A DNA stretch of 34,201 nt from Parendozoicomonas sp. Alg238-R29 (lineage in GTDB: Bacteria; Pseudomonadota; Gammaproteobacteria; Pseudomonadales; Endozoicomonadaceae): NCBI RefSeq assembly GCF_947331445.1, contig NZ_CAMZOG010000053.1:1-34201 (forward strand), in the 5' to 3' direction. Position 1 is the stretch's first letter, and the number at the start of each line of letters is the position of its first letter. Below, one piece after another: positions 33,974 through 34,201 of the stretch. Under the pieces are notes generated by a model that made no database searches, was not told where the DNA came from, and saw nothing but the letters and a program-made list of their open reading frames with translations. Made by a program: the position numbers and the translations under genes.

Positions 33974-34201
33974 CAGGGCGATTGCATCAATCTAGTACGA
34001 TAGAGCAAAGAAGCATTTCCAAATGCTCATGGTTCCAGCCTGCTATTTTCCGGTGCCTCTTAATGCTTTTATTGCCTTTGTTTTTCTTGATCGTATTCAA
34101 TGCTATACGCCTGAGAATCGATAGGTTCTCAGCACTATTTCCCGCTTTAGCCTGGCAAGCATCTTCGGAGAACGAAACATCCAGTACCCAGTGCAGGTTA
34201 T
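33974..34201 (-). mobile_element. End of an ISAs1-family insertion sequence (runs off the window)
   Basis: The sequence from about 33974 begins CAGGGCGATTGCATCAATC, a plausible IS terminus, and then encodes on the minus strand the C-terminus of an ISAs1-type transposase whose stop lies 13 bases inside this edge. The other end and any target duplication are outside the window, so the boundary is an inference from where HipA similarity stops and from the transposase stop position. Confidence 0.7.
33987..34201 (-). CDS. ISAs1-family transposase, C-terminal 71 codons (partial)
   Basis: Read on the minus strand from the window edge, the frame gives NLHWVLDVSFSEDACQAKAG, then NSAENLSILRRIALNTIKKN, KGNKSIKRHRKIAGWNHEHL and a short end before TGA at 33987-33989. 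HWVLDV(T/S)F.ED followed by G-N-(A/S)-AEN-(M/L)-(A/S)-(I/V)-LR-R-(I/L)-ALN and a K-rich SIK-R-KR-AGW segment is the signature C-terminus of ISAs1/'H-repeat-associated' DDE transposases. The upstream catalytic part is off the window, so activity cannot be judged. Confidence 0.8.
   Translation of the reverse strand, partial: NLHWVLDVSFSEDACQAKAGNSAENLSILRRIALNTIKKNKGNKSIKRHRKIAGWNHEHLEMLLCSIVLD

Noticed and set aside
33974-34201. Continuation of hipA to the window end as a real C-terminus
   Set aside because: The frame is open, but its residues lose HipA similarity at the junction, while the opposite strand encodes a recognisable transposase end.

Overview
The window looks like part of the chromosome of a Gram-negative gammaproteobacterium with moderate G+C. 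A marine, invertebrate-associated lineage such as Endozoicomonas or another Oceanospirillales/Hahella-like group would fit, but that is an inference from gene style, not a demonstrated identity. It carries the membrane/baseplate half of a type VI secretion system (T6SS) and its threonine-phosphorylation control genes, a very large two-partner secretion (TPS) adhesin locus, a small regulatory pair, and a toxin-antitoxin locus cut by an insertion sequence.

Region 1 (105-12315, all minus strand) is a T6SS operon read right to left: tagH (FHA scaffold), tssJ (outer-membrane lipoprotein), tssK (baseplate adaptor), tssL, tssM (inner-membrane complex), tagF (post-translational repressor) and tssA (cap/assembly chaperone). 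Two unrecognised genes follow, encoding 390 and 285 aa. They sit where T6SS cargo or accessory genes are often found. The sheath, tube, spike and ATPase genes (tssB, tssC, tssE, tssF, tssG, tssH, hcp, vgrG) are not in the window and would have to lie elsewhere.

Region 2 (12316-29415, plus strand) starts at a divergent 341-base intergenic region. It contains a PpkA-type Ser/Thr kinase fused to a periplasmic sulfatase-modifying-factor (FGE/TagR-like) domain. The outer-membrane TPS transporter tpsB follows 46 bases later, and then a 12-kb gene for a ~4,040-residue filamentous-haemagglutinin-type adhesin built from about 33 divergent modules of ~80-120 residues. A strong bidirectional terminator closes the region.

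Region 3 (29470-30300, minus) is the PP2C phosphatase expected to oppose PpkA. The adhesin locus therefore lies between the kinase and phosphatase of one T6SS control module. Kinase, phosphatase and FHA scaffold all carry a short DKT(V/T) motif, which suggests a common set of phospho-sites.

Region 4 (30582-32735) is a divergent pair: a tandem pyridoxamine-phosphate-oxidase-like (split-barrel flavin-binding) protein and an AraC-family regulator. Region 5 (32844-34201) is a hipBA toxin-antitoxin locus with a recognisable promoter and inverted repeats. Its hipA is broken after ~235 codons by the end of an ISAs1-family insertion sequence that runs off the window.
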